In this document: positions 9,659-18,631 of the stretch, piece after piece
How positions within the stretch are numbered: the first letter of the stretch is position 1
Layout: each line of letters starts with the position of its first letter
From: Planctomycetaceae bacterium
GTDB lineage: Bacteria > Planctomycetota > Planctomycetia > Planctomycetales > Planctomycetaceae
Assembly (NCBI GenBank): GCA_020638955.1
Contig: JACKHO010000006.1
Coordinates: forward strand, 248,001-312,000
DNA length: 64,000 bases
Direction of reading: 5' to 3'
Notes under the pieces: generated by a model
What the model was told of the DNA's origin: nothing
Database searches by the model: none
The model's input: the letters and a program-made list of their open reading frames with translations, nothing else
Position numbers and translations under genes: made by a program

Positions 9659-9918
9659 TTCAGGGCGTCGTGCAGGTGCGGAATGGAATCCGCCCCAGAT
9701 GCATCAAAGTCTACTGTGGCAAGGTGGAGTTGTCAGCGCCAAATCACCACCGCCCTAACGGTTTACGGCCTCGAAGACCGCTTGTCACCGAGGCTTTTCT
9801 GGTCCCGTGAAACTCATTGCAACACATTACTGATTATAAGCCGTGGGTAATCACGCCAAAAGTTGCGCCCCAACCGGCCCCGGCTGTGTCCGTTCTGATG
9901 AAATCAACCTCCACCCGC

Positions 9919-9947
9919 TTGAATCTCGTGGAGTAATTCGGGATACT
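9919..9947 (+). promoter_or_regulatory. Candidate promoter of tRNA-Lys
   Basis: TTGAAT (9919-9924) and GATACT (9942-9947) are separated by 17 nt, a good spacing for a sigma-70 type promoter. Transcription would begin near 9954, about 67 nt before the mature tRNA. The whole 9659-10020 gap (362 nt) otherwise contains no gene I can support. Confidence 0.35.
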
Positions 9948-10016
9948 CCCGCCCCGCTGTGCGGCAAACCGCCGGGTGAGCTTCGTTGTTCGCCCCTAAA
10001 TGCTTTGCCAGTCAGT

Positions 10017-10096
<80 letters not shown>

Positions 10097-10242
10097 TATG
10101 TGACAACGACTTACAGCAAGTCTCTTGTCTCAAAGTTCTCATCGGTACAGAATTCCGGTACAGAATAACCCCTCGCCACGGTTGCAGCCTTGACGAGGGT
10201 GGCAAGCAATTCAGCCTGCTTTGGCACGATTTCTTTTAATCG

Positions 10243-10737
10243 GCTTGGAGCGTTTTTCTTCGGCCACGATCCCCAAGCCCTGGTACCGCAAAGAGCGTAA
10301 ATGCTGGTTCGTCGCCATTGCTGGGACGCGACACAATCTTGGCCCTGATCGCACTGTGGCCTCTCCGATGTTCCACGAGTTGATGCCAACGCGTTAGAAG
10401 CCGAGGCCAAAAGCCCGCTCCCGACGATCGCCGCCGAAGTGCTGAACGCTATTAGTCGAGTCGTGTCTACACCTTCGCGAGAATCGGACGCACGAGCCGT
10501 GCCAGCGACGTTGTGGCATGGTTCGGGAAAGAAACCGCGATCGCTATGGCTGTCAACGAGTTTCGCCCGTATCACATCCAACAGCGAATTGACGCTCAGC
10601 CACATTGGCGACCGGCCATCGATGGGACTGCACCACAGCCATGTCACCGAAGTCCTCGACTATCGCGGTGCGGCTCCTTGCGTACGAGGTTCTTGTCTGG
10701 AATTGGAACGCCCTCGTCCCCTATGTTAACATTCCCT
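10243..10737 (+). pseudogene. Remnant of tyrosine recombinase (phage-type integrase), N-terminal region
   Basis: Fragments of a planctomycete integrase N-terminus can be read in several plus-strand frames. KPWYRKERKCWFVAI then HNLGPD and MFHELM occur at about 10275-10395 and run into a stop. A second-frame piece (SPLPTIAAEVL) follows near 10410. A third-frame piece (NEFRPYHIQQRIDAQPHW) lies at about 10555-10610. These match in order the arm-binding and core-binding (SAM-like) portion of such integrases. The catalytic domain with its Arg-His-Arg-Tyr residues is absent; the DUF1501 gene begins right after. At least two frameshifts and a stop separate the pieces, so the gene is dead. Family recognition is from memory of conserved phrases, not a search. 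Confidence 0.7.
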
Positions 10738-10770
10738 GACCTTGTTTACGCGTCTTCTGAGAACAAACTC

Positions 10771-12165
10771 ATGACCTCATCTACAGACACTGGACGTGGC
10801 TGTTCTGGCTTTCGAGCCATGCCGCGGCGACAAATGCTTCAGGCCGGTGTGCTCGGCGCGCTCGGACTTTCAATGGGAGATTTCTTCCGGCTGCAGGCGG
10901 CGGAATCCTCGTCGATGTCGATTGCATCCGGCAAGAAAATTGAACCACGTGCCATGAGCGTGATTCAAATCAATTTGCCCGGCGGCTTCCCTCACCACGA
11001 GTCATTTGACCCGAAGCCTGAGGCTCCCGTTGAGTACCGCGGTTCGTTTGGCGTTGCGAAGACCAAGACGGGAGATGTTCTCAGCGACAACCTGCCGAAG
11101 CTGGCTGGGATTTCCGACATGCTGACCGTTGTCCGTTCTGTCGTCGGCAAAATCCCCGACCATGGACTGGCGACGTATCATCTGCATACCGGTTACACAC
11201 CATCGACCGTGATTGACTATCCCCAAATGGGCTCCATTGTCTCTCACGAACTTGGGGCCCGCAGCGAACTCCCGTGCTATATCGCAATCCCAGGCAAGAA
11301 TTCCTCTGGAGGAGGGACGGGCTTTCTCCCCAGTAGTTACGGGCCATTCGAGACGGGAGGCGATCCCGCAACGCAGAAGAAGAACTTTCAAGTTCGGGAC
11401 TTCTCACTGCCGTCTAACCTCTCGATTACGCAACTTCACCGCCGACGCAATGTTCGCGACATTGTCGATCAGCGGATTCGATCTCTCGAAGCGAATCCGG
11501 AATTACTCGACACCATGGATGAGTTCCATTCGAGCGCCTACTCATTGCTGACGTCGGAAAGTGCCCAACGAGCATTCTCGTTTGAGGGCGAGAGTGATGA
11601 AACGTTTGAGTTGTATGGCAGCGAAGTCACCGGCGACATCAAAGGCCCCGATAACCGGCTGCATCCGAAGGGGCTTTCCGAGCGTCTCATCATTGCACGC
11701 CGTCTTGTTGAGGCCGGTGTTCGTTTCGTGACGCTTGAGTACGGATCCTGGGATTGTCACAGCGATGTGCGGAAAACCTGCCTCGACCAAATGCGGCCGT
11801 TCGACTACGCCATCTCAGGACTCGTTACCGACCTGGAGCAGCGCGGGCTGCTGGATTCAACCATTATCTGGGTGACGAGTGAATTCGGTCGTACGCCAAA
11901 GGTTAATCGCGAAAGTGGACGTGATCACTGGGCACGCTGCTACTCCATGATGCTTGCTGGTGGCGGTTTCAATCGAGGCCTCGTGCATGGTGCCAGTGAC
12001 TCGACTGGTGGAGAACCGGTCCGCGACGCGGTAACGCTCGAAAACCTCATCGCCACGATTTACCACCAACTCGGTATCGACGCGAACAAAGAGTTGGTCG
12101 CGTTTGGTACGCGTCCCATCGAAATCATCCGGGATGCCCAGGTCGTCAAGCAGCTCATTAGCTGA
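10771..12165 (+). CDS. DUF1501 family exported protein (Tat leader)
   Basis: This 464-residue protein belongs to DUF1501, a family related to alkaline phosphatase/sulfatase-fold proteins and very abundant in planctomycetes; its biochemical role is unknown. The start at 10771 puts a Tat-like leader at the N-terminus (PRRQMLQAGVLGALGLS, about 17-33). The frame stays open back to 10513, but that upstream part translates integrase-remnant DNA and is not part of this protein. Family features include INLPGGFPHHESFDPKP, the GRDHW motif (about residue 385) and a C-terminal region ending in RPIEII. It is first of a four-gene operon with the PPC, DUF1549/DUF1553 and WD40 genes (gaps of 35, 47 and 57 nt). 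Confidence 0.92.
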   Translation: MTSSTDTGRGCSGFRAMPRRQMLQAGVLGALGLSMGDFFRLQAAESSSMSIASGKKIEPRAMSVIQINLPGGFPHHESFDPKPEAPVEYRGSFGVAKTKTGDVLSDNLPKLAGISDMLTVVRSVVGKIPDHGLATYHLHTGYTPSTVIDYPQMGSIVSHELGARSELPCYIAIPGKNSSGGGTGFLPSSYGPFETGGDPATQKKNFQVRDFSLPSNLSITQLHRRRNVRDIVDQRIRSLEANPELLDTMDEFHSSAYSLLTSESAQRAFSFEGESDETFELYGSEVTGDIKGPDNRLHPKGLSERLIIARRLVEAGVRFVTLEYGSWDCHSDVRKTCLDQMRPFDYAISGLVTDLEQRGLLDSTIIWVTSEFGRTPKVNRESGRDHWARCYSMMLAGGGFNRGLVHGASDSTGGEPVRDAVTLENLIATIYHQLGIDANKELVAFGTRPIEIIRDAQVVKQLIS

Positions 12166-12200
12166 GATTAGACGCGAGTTTTCATCGGAGCCAACACAAC

Positions 12201-14684
12201 ATGTGTGCATTCAGCAGGACGATATTCTCGTCTGCCCTTCTCGTTCTCGTCCTGGGCGGCGCCGCGTCGGCAGATCCCTGGATTGCTGGTGTGACGCCGC
12301 GTCTTATCGGTCGTGGAACAACCAGTGAAATTGTCATCGCCCAGTGGCGGCACGACGCCCTTGAATTGATTTTTTATCCACCGAATACGGCGGACCTGGG
12401 TGTAAATAATGAATCGCCTTCTGGGATTCGCTGCGTGGGAACGCAGTTTGATGACCAGAAGAATCAGCTCGTCTGTCAGATTGAAGTCGACGCAAATTGT
12501 CGACCAGGAGAATACCCCTTTCGAGTGCTCACCGCTGTAGGACTCTCGTCGATGGGGACGGTCCATGTTGGTCCCTTTCCAGTCGTTGATGAAGCGGAGA
12601 CCCAGCCGAACACCAATGACAGTGCCGAGACCGCACTTCAGCTTGAGTCGAATGTCACCGTGCGCGGCACGCTCTCAAACAGTAAGGCAGACGACGTCGA
12701 CTGTTTTCGGGTAGCTGGGAAGGCGGGCCAGAGACTTTCCGTTGAAGTGGACATGGTCAAAATGGGGGATGACCTGCGCTGGAATCCGGTGCCTGAAGGC
12801 TACGATTCGGTCGTCACTATACTCGATCCCTCGGGCAAGCGAATTGCCCGGAACGATGACTCTTCACTGAATCGTCAGGACCCACTCCTGTCGGTCAAAT
12901 TACCCGTCGATGGCAATTACACGGTCGTCCTCAAGCGTTCCATGTTCATTCCCGAGGCCAGAGAGTACGCAATCCATATCGGGCAGTTTTTTCGACCGTT
13001 GGCTGTATTTCCGCTGGGTGGGCCAGCTGGTGAGCCACTTGAAGTTCAGTTGCTGGGTGACCCTCTCGGGTCTGTTTCGGACGTAGTCGCCGTTCCGCAT
13101 TTACATGGCACGTTCCCTCACCTCGGCGAAGCGCCTCTTCCGCTTTCGCTTCGGTCGAGCCCATTTCCCAACGTGCTCGAAGAGGCGAATGCGCCAGAGA
13201 CCAAAGTGCCTGCGACGCCAGTGGCAATCAATGGGATTCTGTCCAATCCAGATGAAATTGACAGGTTTCGAATTACGGTGAAAAAGGACGAGCCGCTGCA
13301 GGTGCGAGTCTGGGCCAGCTCACTCGGTTCCCCGGTTGATCCCTCCCTCAAGTTGCGTCCTGTTGATGAGTCAGGGAATCCAGGAGCCGCCGAGCTGCAG
13401 GCAGACGACGCCACGCTTCAAGAACGTGACATCTTTGGCGGTCACGGCGACTTCCCAGACACGTTTGATCCCTCGTTCATTTGGACGCCCAAGCAAGACG
13501 GCGAGTACGTGCTGGACATCTCGGATTCACGTAGCTTTGGTGGACCGACGTATGTTTATCGCATCGAAATCGCGCCGCCTTCAAACACGCTTCACGTCGG
13601 ACTCTCCTGGGAGGATTACAAGCCGGAGCGGCCACGCAAAACGTCGCTCTCCATTCCACGGGGTGGTCAGTGGACTGTCACGCTTTCGCTCTATCCGGGA
13701 CAGGGCAGCAGCTTTAATGGTCCAATCGATTTGGACATCGAGGGCCTGCCGCCGGGAGTGACAATGACGTCGCAACAGTTGCCTGGGCTGCAGCCGGTTT
13801 GGCCAATGACGTTCATTGCCGATGCGAATGCTTCGCCCGCCGCCTCACTGGTGCGTGTCGTCGCCCGTCCCGCCGACGGGGGCGAACCGTTTGAGACAGT
13901 CAATCAGCAGAATTTGCAACGGGTTTCGTACTCGCACTATCCGTGGCGGAATGTCCGCGTCAATCAATTTGCAATGGCCGTCAGCGATCCTGCGGGATTT
14001 GCTGTGGACCTCAAGGCTCCGAGACAACCGCTCATGCGCGGTTCCGAAATCACCATTCCAGTGGTCATCTCGCGGCAGCCTGGGTTCGATGAACCGCTTG
14101 AACTGCAGTGTGAGTTTGTGCCGCCGGGAGTAGGCGTATCGCCTGCGGAAATCATCCCCGCCGGTCAAGATGTTGCGAACCTGACGCTTTCCGCAGCGGC
14201 CAGTGCAAAGCTCGGCAGTTCACCGCTCTATGTCATTCTCACCACGACACAACCTCGCGGTGGCAAAGAAAACAGCTCAGTCAAAGGTGACACCAGCATC
14301 GGTTCGGAACGCGTCAGAGTTTCGTCGGAAGTCGTCAACATTGAGGTCGCCGAACCTTTCGTTTCACTCGCCAGCGAGCCACAGAGTGTTCGACGCGGAA
14401 ACAAAATTGCGTATCGCTGGTCCGTGAAGCAAGTTCGTCCCTTTGAAGGGCAAGCGAGTGTTCACATGATTGGACTTCCTGTTGGGATGTCGGTCGTCGG
14501 CTCAGCGCCCATAATCGACAAGGACTCGACCGACGTTACTGTGGAACTAGAGGCCACCGATGATGCATTGCTCGGTCTGGTTAGTGATCTCAAATGCGAC
14601 ATTCGGTTTTCGGTCAACGGCGAAGAAATACATTTGCGATCTGGTTCAGGCAAGTTGCGAATCGACCCCAGGCTCGAGAAGTAA
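12201..14684 (+). CDS. Exported PPC-domain protein of the DUF1501/DUF1549 operon
   Basis: The 827-residue protein has a signal peptide (about 1-24, ending GAASA before DPW). A bacterial pre-peptidase C-terminal (PPC) domain is visible at about 135-250: NDSAETALQL, DVDCFRVAGKAGQRLSVEV, DSVVTILDPSGK and DGNYTVVLKR are its characteristic strands. A second PPC-like unit runs about 345-455 (DEIDRFRITV to DGEYVLDI). The C-terminal half is a series of beta-sandwich-like segments without recognised catalytic residues. PPC domains are usually secretion or adhesion modules. It sits between DUF1501 and DUF1549/DUF1553 genes, a common planctomycete arrangement, and is probably part of a surface complex with them. 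Confidence 0.88.
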   Translation: MCAFSRTIFSSALLVLVLGGAASADPWIAGVTPRLIGRGTTSEIVIAQWRHDALELIFYPPNTADLGVNNESPSGIRCVGTQFDDQKNQLVCQIEVDANCRPGEYPFRVLTAVGLSSMGTVHVGPFPVVDEAETQPNTNDSAETALQLESNVTVRGTLSNSKADDVDCFRVAGKAGQRLSVEVDMVKMGDDLRWNPVPEGYDSVVTILDPSGKRIARNDDSSLNRQDPLLSVKLPVDGNYTVVLKRSMFIPEAREYAIHIGQFFRPLAVFPLGGPAGEPLEVQLLGDPLGSVSDVVAVPHLHGTFPHLGEAPLPLSLRSSPFPNVLEEANAPETKVPATPVAINGILSNPDEIDRFRITVKKDEPLQVRVWASSLGSPVDPSLKLRPVDESGNPGAAELQADDATLQERDIFGGHGDFPDTFDPSFIWTPKQDGEYVLDISDSRSFGGPTYVYRIEIAPPSNTLHVGLSWEDYKPERPRKTSLSIPRGGQWTVTLSLYPGQGSSFNGPIDLDIEGLPPGVTMTSQQLPGLQPVWPMTFIADANASPAASLVRVVARPADGGEPFETVNQQNLQRVSYSHYPWRNVRVNQFAMAVSDPAGFAVDLKAPRQPLMRGSEITIPVVISRQPGFDEPLELQCEFVPPGVGVSPAEIIPAGQDVANLTLSAAASAKLGSSPLYVILTTTQPRGGKENSSVKGDTSIGSERVRVSSEVVNIEVAEPFVSLASEPQSVRRGNKIAYRWSVKQVRPFEGQASVHMIGLPVGMSVVGSAPIIDKDSTDVTVELEATDDALLGLVSDLKCDIRFSVNGEEIHLRSGSGKLRIDPRLEK

Positions 14685-14731
14685 CTCGGCAGACGAACTA
14701 GACCGCGGAATGGCATAGGAACAAGCAGGTC

Positions 14732-16948
14732 ATGATGAAATTGATTCGAGCGCTACTGTTTGCGGCTCTGACTTTGGCACCGACGGCTGCCTTTTCCGAG
14801 GATGCCTCCACCGTTCCGAGCTTTCGGCGCGATGTCATGCCGATTTTCTTTCGGGCTGGGTGCAACTCCGGCACGTGTCACGGATCGGCACGGGGCAAAG
14901 ACGGTTACATGCTGTCATTGTTCGGATACGACCCAGCTGGCGACTATCGTCGAACGGTTGAGGAAATCCCGGGGCGCCGAGTGAATGTGGCCGTGCCCGA
15001 GGAAAGTCTGCTTCTGCTCAAAGCAACCGGCGCAGTACCGCATTCGGGCGGCAAACGATTTGACCGTGACAGCGATTTGGCCAAGACCCTGCTCGCCTGG
15101 ATTGAAGCAGCCGCCCCAGATGATGTGGGCAGTGTACCCGACGTGGCGGACATTGCCGTCTCGCAACCTTCGCTGGTGTTCGAAAAGCCAGGACAGACAG
15201 CCGACGTTCGTGTAACGGCGACCTATACCGACGGATCAACTCGTGACGTGACGGCACTTGCACTCTTCGGCACCAACAATCCCAGCGTTGCCGAAATTGA
15301 CGCCACTGGCCGTGTCACGTCCAGGGGACCTGGCGATACAACAGTCTTTGCCCGATTCAGTCGATTCACGGTCGGCGCTGAGGTCATTGGTCTGCCACCC
15401 GGTGAAGGTTTTGTGTGGCCGAATCCTCCGGAAAACAACTTCATTGACCACCTCGTCTTTGAGCGACTTCAGAAGCTGCGCATCGTGCCATCCGATGTCT
15501 GCGACGACGAGACATTCCTGCGACGCGTCACGCTCGACCTTGCTGCTCGAACGCCGACGGTCGAAGAGTACGAGGCGTTCATGGCCGACACCTCACCTGA
15601 CAAGCGGGCGCGCAAAATCGATGCATTGCTGGAGAGCGAAGACTTCACCGACTACATGACCGCGCTCTGGGGCGAGCTCTGTCGCATCAATAGTCAGGAC
15701 TACACGGGTCGGGCGGATTCCCACAAACCAGCCAATGCCTTCTATTCCTGGTTGCGAGATCAAATCGCAGTAGACAGGCCGTTCGACGAGGTCGTGGCGG
15801 ACATGGCGACGGCAGTGGGCAGCACGAATATCAACGGTGAGACTGGTCTCTACACCATGCTCATTAAGGATTACAGACTGAATCCCAAAGTGCTCGCCGC
15901 AGATTTCTCCCAGCTGTTCCTTGGCGTTCGCATGCAGTGTGCGGAATGTCATAATCATCCATTCGATCGCTGGACCATGGATGACTATTACGGGTTCGTC
16001 AGTTTCTTCACCTGTGTACAGCGAAAGCCAGGCAGTGACAGTCGTGACAGACGAGTCATATTCGATCCCTCTGCCCCCCCAGCAATGCACGCGGTTGACG
16101 GTCGACCAGTGCCTGCGAAATTACTTGGCGAGGTTGAGCCTGTCGGTGGCGAAGGAGACCCGCGCCGCGCACTGGCAGCATGGATCAAAGATCCCGGCAA
16201 CGACCTCTTCAATCGGAATATGGCCAACCGACTATGGGCTCACTTGTTCGGTGTAGGAATTGTTGACCCTGTGGATGATTTTCGGGCAACCAACCCGCCG
16301 GCCAATGGTCCACTGCTCGAAGCTCTCGCCGCACGTTATGCCGAACATGGTCGGAGAATTCGACCAATGATTCGGGACATCTGCAATTCGCGCGTCTACC
16401 AACTCTCGGTCGAACCAACTCCATCGGCCAAGAACGATCAGCGACAGTTTTCACACGCACGATTGCGGCGGTTGCGAGCGGACGTCATGCTCGACTCCAT
16501 TGTGTCTATTACTGGCGTTCCCCGGGCGTTCCCGAATGCTCCTTCAGGCACCAGAGCCATTAATTACATCAACCGGCAGCACTACTACTCGGAAACCGGG
16601 GACTTCGTGCTCGATACCTTTGGCCAGTCGCCGCGGAAGTCCGTTTGCGTTTGTGAAACACGAACCGATCCCTCGCTCTCGCAAGTTATGCACCTGCTCG
16701 TCGGCGACACCGTTGGTCCCCGCGTCCATACGGCGGCCACGAGTGGTGTCCTCAAAGAAATCATTGACAAAGAGCCAACGCCTGCAGGCGTCATCGAGGC
16801 AATTTTTGTTCGCGTACTTTCGCGTCGTCCGTCTCCTGCTGAACTGGAGGCCCTGGTGAAGTTTGTTGAGGAAGACGAACCCGCAGCAATCTACGAAGAC
16901 ATCTTTGCCGGGCTCCTCAATTCGAGCGAATTTCTGTTCAACCACTGA
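14732..16948 (+). CDS. Exported cytochrome-like protein: CX4CH, Big2, DUF1549, DUF1553
   Basis: The 738-residue protein has a signal peptide (1-22). A cysteine motif CNSGTCH follows at 44-50, which is CX4CH rather than the usual CXXCH heme motif. A Big2 immunoglobulin-like domain spans about 148-225, DUF1549 about 235-420 and DUF1553 about 465-730. A normal CXXCH (CAECH) lies near 402. DUF1549 and DUF1553 proteins are planctomycete-enriched, exported and of unproven function; heme attachment is plausible but not shown. Start choice is between adjacent ATGs at 14732 and 14735, preceded by AGCAGG. A paralogue with the same layout plus an extra N-terminal Big2 domain is at 29086-31584. Confidence 0.92.
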   Translation: MMKLIRALLFAALTLAPTAAFSEDASTVPSFRRDVMPIFFRAGCNSGTCHGSARGKDGYMLSLFGYDPAGDYRRTVEEIPGRRVNVAVPEESLLLLKATGAVPHSGGKRFDRDSDLAKTLLAWIEAAAPDDVGSVPDVADIAVSQPSLVFEKPGQTADVRVTATYTDGSTRDVTALALFGTNNPSVAEIDATGRVTSRGPGDTTVFARFSRFTVGAEVIGLPPGEGFVWPNPPENNFIDHLVFERLQKLRIVPSDVCDDETFLRRVTLDLAARTPTVEEYEAFMADTSPDKRARKIDALLESEDFTDYMTALWGELCRINSQDYTGRADSHKPANAFYSWLRDQIAVDRPFDEVVADMATAVGSTNINGETGLYTMLIKDYRLNPKVLAADFSQLFLGVRMQCAECHNHPFDRWTMDDYYGFVSFFTCVQRKPGSDSRDRRVIFDPSAPPAMHAVDGRPVPAKLLGEVEPVGGEGDPRRALAAWIKDPGNDLFNRNMANRLWAHLFGVGIVDPVDDFRATNPPANGPLLEALAARYAEHGRRIRPMIRDICNSRVYQLSVEPTPSAKNDQRQFSHARLRRLRADVMLDSIVSITGVPRAFPNAPSGTRAINYINRQHYYSETGDFVLDTFGQSPRKSVCVCETRTDPSLSQVMHLLVGDTVGPRVHTAATSGVLKEIIDKEPTPAGVIEAIFVRVLSRRPSPAELEALVKFVEEDEPAAIYEDIFAGLLNSSEFLFNH

Positions 16949-17005
16949 TTGTTTGAATATTGTCCTCCAGTCGTTCCTCATTTTTTTCATGCGTCGGATT
17001 CAACC

Positions 17006-18412
17006 ATGAATTTGCAGTTCCGTCACTTCTTTCTATCGGCGTTGATGGCAGGGAGTATCGTTGCCTTCGTTTCCAACGCCCGTGGTGATGACGACAATTT
17101 GAAGCCGATTACCTACGAAGACCATGTCGCCGCGGTATTCAAGAAGTCCTGCGCCACTTGTCATGGCGAGGGCAAACAGGAAGCTGGACTGAACCTTGCG
17201 ACGTATGCGGACGTCATGAAAGGAAGTGGCGGCGGCAAAATCGTGGTGGCGGGACGATCATCCGCCAGTCGGCTCATCGAGGTGCTGACATCGACCGAAG
17301 AAGGGGAACGCATGCCGCCCGATGGGGACCGGCTGCCCGCAAAGACCTTGGCACTAATCAGCAAGTGGATCGACACAGGATTGCGCGAGAATTCGGGGAG
17401 TTCCGTTGCCGAAATGCGAACGCTTGGATTCAAGCCTGTAGGTACGTTGGCGAACACTGGCATGGGACCTGTGCCGTCAGATTTGCCAACTTTCGAACGT
17501 AAAGCGACAAACCGGCCCTATCCAGTGCTCGCTCTGGCCGCGAGTCCACAGGCGCCAGTCGCCGCCAGTAGTGGTTATGGTGCCATCGATTTGTTTGCGC
17601 CGAACACCAGAAGCCCATTCGGTGCGATTCCATTTCCCGAAGGCGAGCCACTGGTCCTGACCTTTAGCCGCTCCGGACGTCTACTGCTCGCCGCAGGCGG
17701 AAAGCCGGTGCAAAGTGGTTCCGTTGTACTCTTCGACGTGGAGACGGGCGAACGCCTCGCGAGCGTCGCAGATGAACCCGATGCCATTATCGCGGCTGAC
17801 ATTTCACCGAACGAAGAACTGGTGGCTATTGGTTGCACCAGTCGCCTCGTGAAAATGTACTCCACGTCCGATGGCAGCCTCAAAGCCACCATCGACAAAC
17901 ACACCGACTGGGTCACCACGGTCGCCTTTTCGCCCGATGGCAAGTATCTGGTAACCGGCGATCGAATTGGAAACATACATCTTTGGGACGGAACAACTGG
18001 CGGTGTCATCCTTCCATTCTCCGAACACAAGAAGTCGGTGCGCGCCCTTTCCTGGCGGAGCGATTCCGAGATCGTCGCGTCGTGTGGTGAAGATGGCACG
18101 GTTGTCTGGTGGGACGTGAAAGACGGCTGGCCGCTGACAACCAAACCCAACGCTCACTCAGGTGGAGTGCTGGACTGCAGTTTCGGGCCAAAGGGAGAAC
18201 TGGTCACTTGCGGACGCGATGGCATTGTGAAAGTCTGGTCAGCGAACGGCAGCGAAGTAAAGAAGTTCTCACTGTCCGAATCAACGGTCGCAACGGTGCC
18301 CACGCCGACAGGCGTTCGAGTGCTACCCACGAGAGTCTCTTTCTCAAACGATGGCTCAACAGTATTGGCCGGCGACACCGCTGGAAATGTCCACTCGTGG
18401 GAGTTCCCGTAA
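17006..18412 (+). CDS. Exported c-type cytochrome (PSCyt1-like) fused to WD40 repeats
   Basis: Starting at the ATG at 17006 gives 468 residues with a clear signal peptide (about 1-27, ending VSNARG). The frame also opens at a TTG directly after the upstream stop (16949), but that would bury the signal peptide. A single CXXCH heme motif (CATCH) is near 50 in a planctomycete cytochrome C domain, continuing through GERMPPDGDRL. From about 170 to the end there are WD40 beta-propeller repeats, visible as LVTGDRIGNIHLWD, VASCGEDGTVVWWD and VTCGRDGIVKVW. It is last in the DUF1501 operon and is likely a periplasmic redox or scaffold partner of the DUF1549/DUF1553 protein. Confidence 0.92.
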   Translation: MNLQFRHFFLSALMAGSIVAFVSNARGDDDNLKPITYEDHVAAVFKKSCATCHGEGKQEAGLNLATYADVMKGSGGGKIVVAGRSSASRLIEVLTSTEEGERMPPDGDRLPAKTLALISKWIDTGLRENSGSSVAEMRTLGFKPVGTLANTGMGPVPSDLPTFERKATNRPYPVLALAASPQAPVAASSGYGAIDLFAPNTRSPFGAIPFPEGEPLVLTFSRSGRLLLAAGGKPVQSGSVVLFDVETGERLASVADEPDAIIAADISPNEELVAIGCTSRLVKMYSTSDGSLKATIDKHTDWVTTVAFSPDGKYLVTGDRIGNIHLWDGTTGGVILPFSEHKKSVRALSWRSDSEIVASCGEDGTVVWWDVKDGWPLTTKPNAHSGGVLDCSFGPKGELVTCGRDGIVKVWSANGSEVKKFSLSESTVATVPTPTGVRVLPTRVSFSNDGSTVLAGDTAGNVHSWEFP

Positions 18413-18631
18413 GGGTGGAATGATGGAATGTTCTTGAACAAAACCTGACGGCAGGTATTGGCCCCCTACCGGATTTTCGCCAGCGGTCTGATCGATTCAG
18501 AAGCCCCGAATGTTTGACACCTGCTCTCCGCAATTATCCGCGAATTGTCCGTACCTCCCCGGTTGGGACCCAATTCGAACTCGCGAGAAAGTGCGTCATT
18601 CTTTTCGCGCAGAACTTGATCCCTGTTGCCT

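Noticed and set aside
10111..10647. 178-codon minus-strand open frame after tRNA-Lys
   Set aside because: It is the antisense of the integrase remnant; the plus strand shows recognisable integrase phrases and the minus translation has no family features.
10513..10770. N-terminal 86-codon extension of the DUF1501 gene
   Set aside because: It translates integrase-remnant DNA; the Tat-like leader and family start lie at 10771.
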